DNA from: Gammaproteobacteria bacterium
GTDB taxonomy: Bacteria > Pseudomonadota > Gammaproteobacteria > UWMA-0217
DNA length: 10,468 nt
NCBI GenBank assembly: GCA_011330835.1
Contig: DRPO01000595.1
Location: forward strand, 1-10,468
Reading direction: 5' to 3'
Positions 6,036 to 10,468 of the stretch are shown here, one piece after another; the first letter of the stretch is position 1, and every line of letters starts with the position of its first letter. Under the pieces are notes generated by a model that saw only the letters and a program-made list of their open reading frames with translations, searched no databases and was not told the DNA's origin. Both the position numbers and the translations under genes were made by a program.

Positions 6036-6506
6036 ATGAATATCAATCTTACGTTGATTGGCCAGACGATCAGTTTCTTCTTTTTCGTCTGGTTCTGCAT
6101 GAAATATGTATGGCCACCGTTGATCAACGCCATGCAGGAGCGCAAGGAAAAGATCGCCGACGGCCTGGCCGCGGTCGAGCGCGGCAAGCACGAGCAGGCG
6201 CTGGCCGAGGAGCGCGCCAAGGACGATCTGAAAAAGGCGAAGGAACAGGCCGCCGAAATCCTGGCCAAGGCGGAACGGCGCGCCAGCGAAATCGTTGACG
6301 AGGCCAAGGAGGCCGCGATGGAAGAGGGCGCGCGGATCAAGACCGCCGCCCAGGCCGAGATCGAGCAGGAGGTCAATCGCGCCAAGGAATCGCTCCGCAA
6401 GGAAGTTTCCGCATTGGCGCTGTCGGGCGCGCAGAAGATTCTCGGTCGCGAGATCGACGCCGACGCGCACAAGGCCGTTCTCGACGAACTGGTCGCCGAG
6501 CTCTAG
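6036..6506 (+). CDS. atpF: F0F1 ATP synthase subunit b (AtpF)
   Basis: Subunit b dimerises to form the peripheral stalk that ties subunit a to delta/F1. The 156-residue product equals the E. coli length. It has one N-terminal membrane helix (about 5-28, with FCMKYVWPPL at 20-29), conserved Arg36, and then a long charged alanine/glutamate/lysine-rich helix (about 35-125) for the right-handed coiled coil. The C-terminal LALSGAQKILGREID segment (127-141) and the terminal DELVAEL bind delta. The frame is open back to 5967, which would add 23 residues and overlap atpE. ATG 6036 is preferred because the start MNINLTLIGQ matches the family and GGCGGA at 6021-6026 is a suitable ribosome site 9 nt upstream. 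Confidence 0.97.
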   Translation: MNINLTLIGQTISFFFFVWFCMKYVWPPLINAMQERKEKIADGLAAVERGKHEQALAEERAKDDLKKAKEQAAEILAKAERRASEIVDEAKEAAMEEGARIKTAAQAEIEQEVNRAKESLRKEVSALALSGAQKILGREIDADAHKAVLDELVAEL

Positions 6507-6517
6507 GTTAATCCGAT

Positions 6518-7054
6518 ATGTCAGAACTCATCACGGCGGCCCGACCCTACGCCAGAGCGGCTTTCGAATTTGCCCGGGATAATGACGTTGTCAGCGCCTG
6601 GAGCGGCCAGATCGAGCACATGGCGGCCCTGGCCGCGTTGCCGGAAATGCAACAGGTCATCGACAATCCCCGCCTGACCAAGGCGCAGATCGCCGATCTG
6701 TTCGCCGAGGCTTGCGGCGACGACATCGACGATCATGGCCGGAACCTGATTCATCTGCTGGCGGAAAACGGCAAGCTGGCGCTGTTGCCCGAGATCGCCG
6801 CGCTGTTCGAGCAGTATCGCGACGAAGCCGAAGGGCTGGTCGAGGTCGAGGTGACTTCCGCCATGCCGATGGACGCCGAGCAGGAAAAGCGGATCGCGGA
6901 TTCCCTGAAAAAGCGTTTTGGACGCGACGTCAAAATCACTACCCAAATTGATGAAAGCCTGATGGGCGGCGCCGTCATCCGGGCTGGCGACCTTGTGATC
7001 GATGGATCACTGAAAGGCCGGCTCGACAAGGCGGCAACCGCGCTGTCCCGCTAA
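6518..7054 (+). CDS. atpH: F0F1 ATP synthase subunit delta (AtpH)
   Basis: Delta caps the F1 alpha-beta hexamer and binds the b dimer, forming the top of the stator (OSCP in mitochondria). The 178-residue protein starts TAARPYARAAFEFA (6-19), the family's N-terminal helix. It ends with the delta signature around LMGGAVIRAGDLVIDGSLKG (148-167), which is complete. Its length is within one residue of E. coli delta. It begins 11 nt after the atpF stop, with AGG overlapping that stop (6505-6507) as a modest ribosome site. No unusual residues were seen. Confidence 0.97.
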   Translation: MSELITAARPYARAAFEFARDNDVVSAWSGQIEHMAALAALPEMQQVIDNPRLTKAQIADLFAEACGDDIDDHGRNLIHLLAENGKLALLPEIAALFEQYRDEAEGLVEVEVTSAMPMDAEQEKRIADSLKKRFGRDVKITTQIDESLMGGAVIRAGDLVIDGSLKGRLDKAATALSR

Positions 7055-7066
7055 GAGGAAAAAGTT

Positions 7067-8608
<1,542 letters not shown>

Positions 8609-8614
8609 TCGCAG

Positions 8615-9472
8615 ATGGCAGGCGCAAAAGAAATCCGCACCCAGATCAAGAGCGTAAAAAATACGCAAAAGATCACCAAGGCGATGGAAATGGTCGCGGC
8701 CAGCAAGATGCGCAAGGCGCAGGACCGGATGCTGGCCTCCAAGCCGTATGCGCAGAAAATCCGCAACGTCATCAGCCACCTGGCGCTGGCCCATCCGGAA
8801 TACAAGCATCCGTTTCTGGAAGAGCGCGAGCCCCGGCGGGTCGGATTCATCGTTGTCTCCACTGACCGCGGACTGTGCGGCGGCCTGAACATCAACCTGT
8901 TCAAGCAGGCGGTAAACGCCATGGAGGAATGGGACAAGAAGGGCGTCGAGGTCGATCTTTGCCTGATCGGCGCCAAGGCCGAAGGCTTTTTCAGGCGGCT
9001 GGGCAATGTGCGCTCAACCATAAAGCACCTGGGCGACACGCCGCACACTGAAGACCTGATTGGCACGATCAAGGTCATGCTGGACGCCTACCTGGAAGGC
9101 GAGATCGACGCGCTGTACCTGGCCGAAAACGAATTCGTCAATTCGATGACGCAGACGCCGCATGTCTCCAAGCTGATCCCGGTCGAGCCCGCCGACGACG
9201 AGCAGCTCACCCATTACTGGGACTACATCTACGAGCCGGAAGCGAAAGAGGTGCTCGACGGCTTGCTGACCCGCTACATCGAATCGCTGGTCTATCAGGC
9301 CGTGGTCGAGAACGTCGCCTGTGAAATGTCGGCGCGCATGGTGGCGATGAAGGCCGCTTCCGACAATGCCGGAGATCTGATCAACGAACTCCAGCTGGAT
9401 TACAACAAGGCGCGTCAGGCGGCCATCACCCAGGAGCTGTCGGAAATCGTCAGCGGCGCCGCGGCGGTGTGA
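8615..9472 (+). CDS. atpG: F0F1 ATP synthase subunit gamma (AtpG)
   Basis: Gamma is the central rotor shaft inside the alpha-beta hexamer, and its foot sits on the c ring. The 285-residue protein opens with the long N-terminal helix AKEIRTQIKSVKNTQKITKA (4-23) followed by MEMVAASKMRKAQ. It has the Rossmann-like middle with STDRGLCGGLN at 82-92, and ends with the gamma signature ITQELSEIVSGAAAV (271-285), the C-terminal shaft helix. Both shaft helices are intact and the length is within two residues of E. coli gamma. It starts 6 nt after atpA with only a poor Shine-Dalgarno, so translation is probably coupled to atpA. Confidence 0.98.
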   Translation: MAGAKEIRTQIKSVKNTQKITKAMEMVAASKMRKAQDRMLASKPYAQKIRNVISHLALAHPEYKHPFLEEREPRRVGFIVVSTDRGLCGGLNINLFKQAVNAMEEWDKKGVEVDLCLIGAKAEGFFRRLGNVRSTIKHLGDTPHTEDLIGTIKVMLDAYLEGEIDALYLAENEFVNSMTQTPHVSKLIPVEPADDEQLTHYWDYIYEPEAKEVLDGLLTRYIESLVYQAVVENVACEMSARMVAMKAASDNAGDLINELQLDYNKARQAAITQELSEIVSGAAAV

Positions 9473-9489
9473 CGAGTTAACTACTATTT

Positions 9490-9515
9490 ATGAGATTTTT
9501 CGAAAGAGGAACACT

Positions 9516-9519
<4 letters not shown>
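9490..9519 (+). other. Nine-codon reading frame overlapping the atpD start
   Basis: In the atpG-atpD gap an ATG at 9490 opens a 9-codon frame (MRFFERGTL) whose TGA (9517-9519) shares ATGA with the atpD start at 9516. The atpD Shine-Dalgarno AGAGGA (9505-9510) lies inside it. There is no clear ribosome site before 9490, so it may simply be chance; if translated it would couple initiation to atpD. It is not claimed as a functional peptide. Confidence 0.25.

Positions 9520-10468
<949 letters not shown>

Overview
The window is a stretch of core bacterial chromosome, all genes on the + strand, in the order mnmG (gidA), rsmG (gidB), parA (soj), parB (spo0J), atpI, atpB, atpE, atpF, atpH, atpA, atpG and the first two thirds of atpD. 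The gid-par-atp order, the GC-rich composition and close residue-by-residue agreement with E. coli-type Mnm, Rsm and ATP synthase proteins point to a gammaproteobacterium. The N-terminal style of AtpB and the gid-par-atp linkage recall Pseudomonas and relatives more than E. coli, which lacks chromosomal parAB. I cannot name a genus.

Layout. Bases 1-155 hold no gene I can support: they contain a 14-bp perfect tandem repeat, an inverted repeat and a TATAAT box that probably serves mnmG. From 156 to 4316 four genes are packed with overlapping or nearly touching ends: mnmG/rsmG overlap 8 nt, rsmG/parA overlap 4 nt, and parA/parB are 3 nt apart. They look like one transcription unit coupling a tRNA wobble-modification enzyme, a 16S rRNA methyltransferase and the chromosome-partition ATPase/CTPase pair. 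At 4364-4392, in the short gap after parB, sits a near-consensus sigma-70 promoter (TTGACC, 17 bp, TATAAT). It probably drives the F1Fo ATP synthase operon from 4421 to beyond the right edge. No convincing intrinsic terminator separates parB from atpI, so read-through from the gid-par unit is possible.

The ATP synthase genes encode the assembly factor AtpI, the membrane Fo sector (a, c, b) and the F1 sector (delta, alpha, gamma, beta). Every key catalytic and proton-path residue I checked is present, and the c subunit has the Asp-type proton site rather than a sodium-binding signature. Two of the longest possible reading frames start too early: atpI is better started at ATG 4421 than at TTG 4361, and atpF at ATG 6036 rather than at 5967.

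I found no mobile element, CRISPR array, tRNA, rRNA, toxin-antitoxin pair or defence system. The window is ordinary conserved sequence, and the observations worth a second look are regulatory and small-scale: the leader repeats, the atp promoter inside the extended atpI frame, the AU-rich atpE initiation region, a 9-codon reading frame overlapping the atpD start, and a strand-composition shift inside mnmG.
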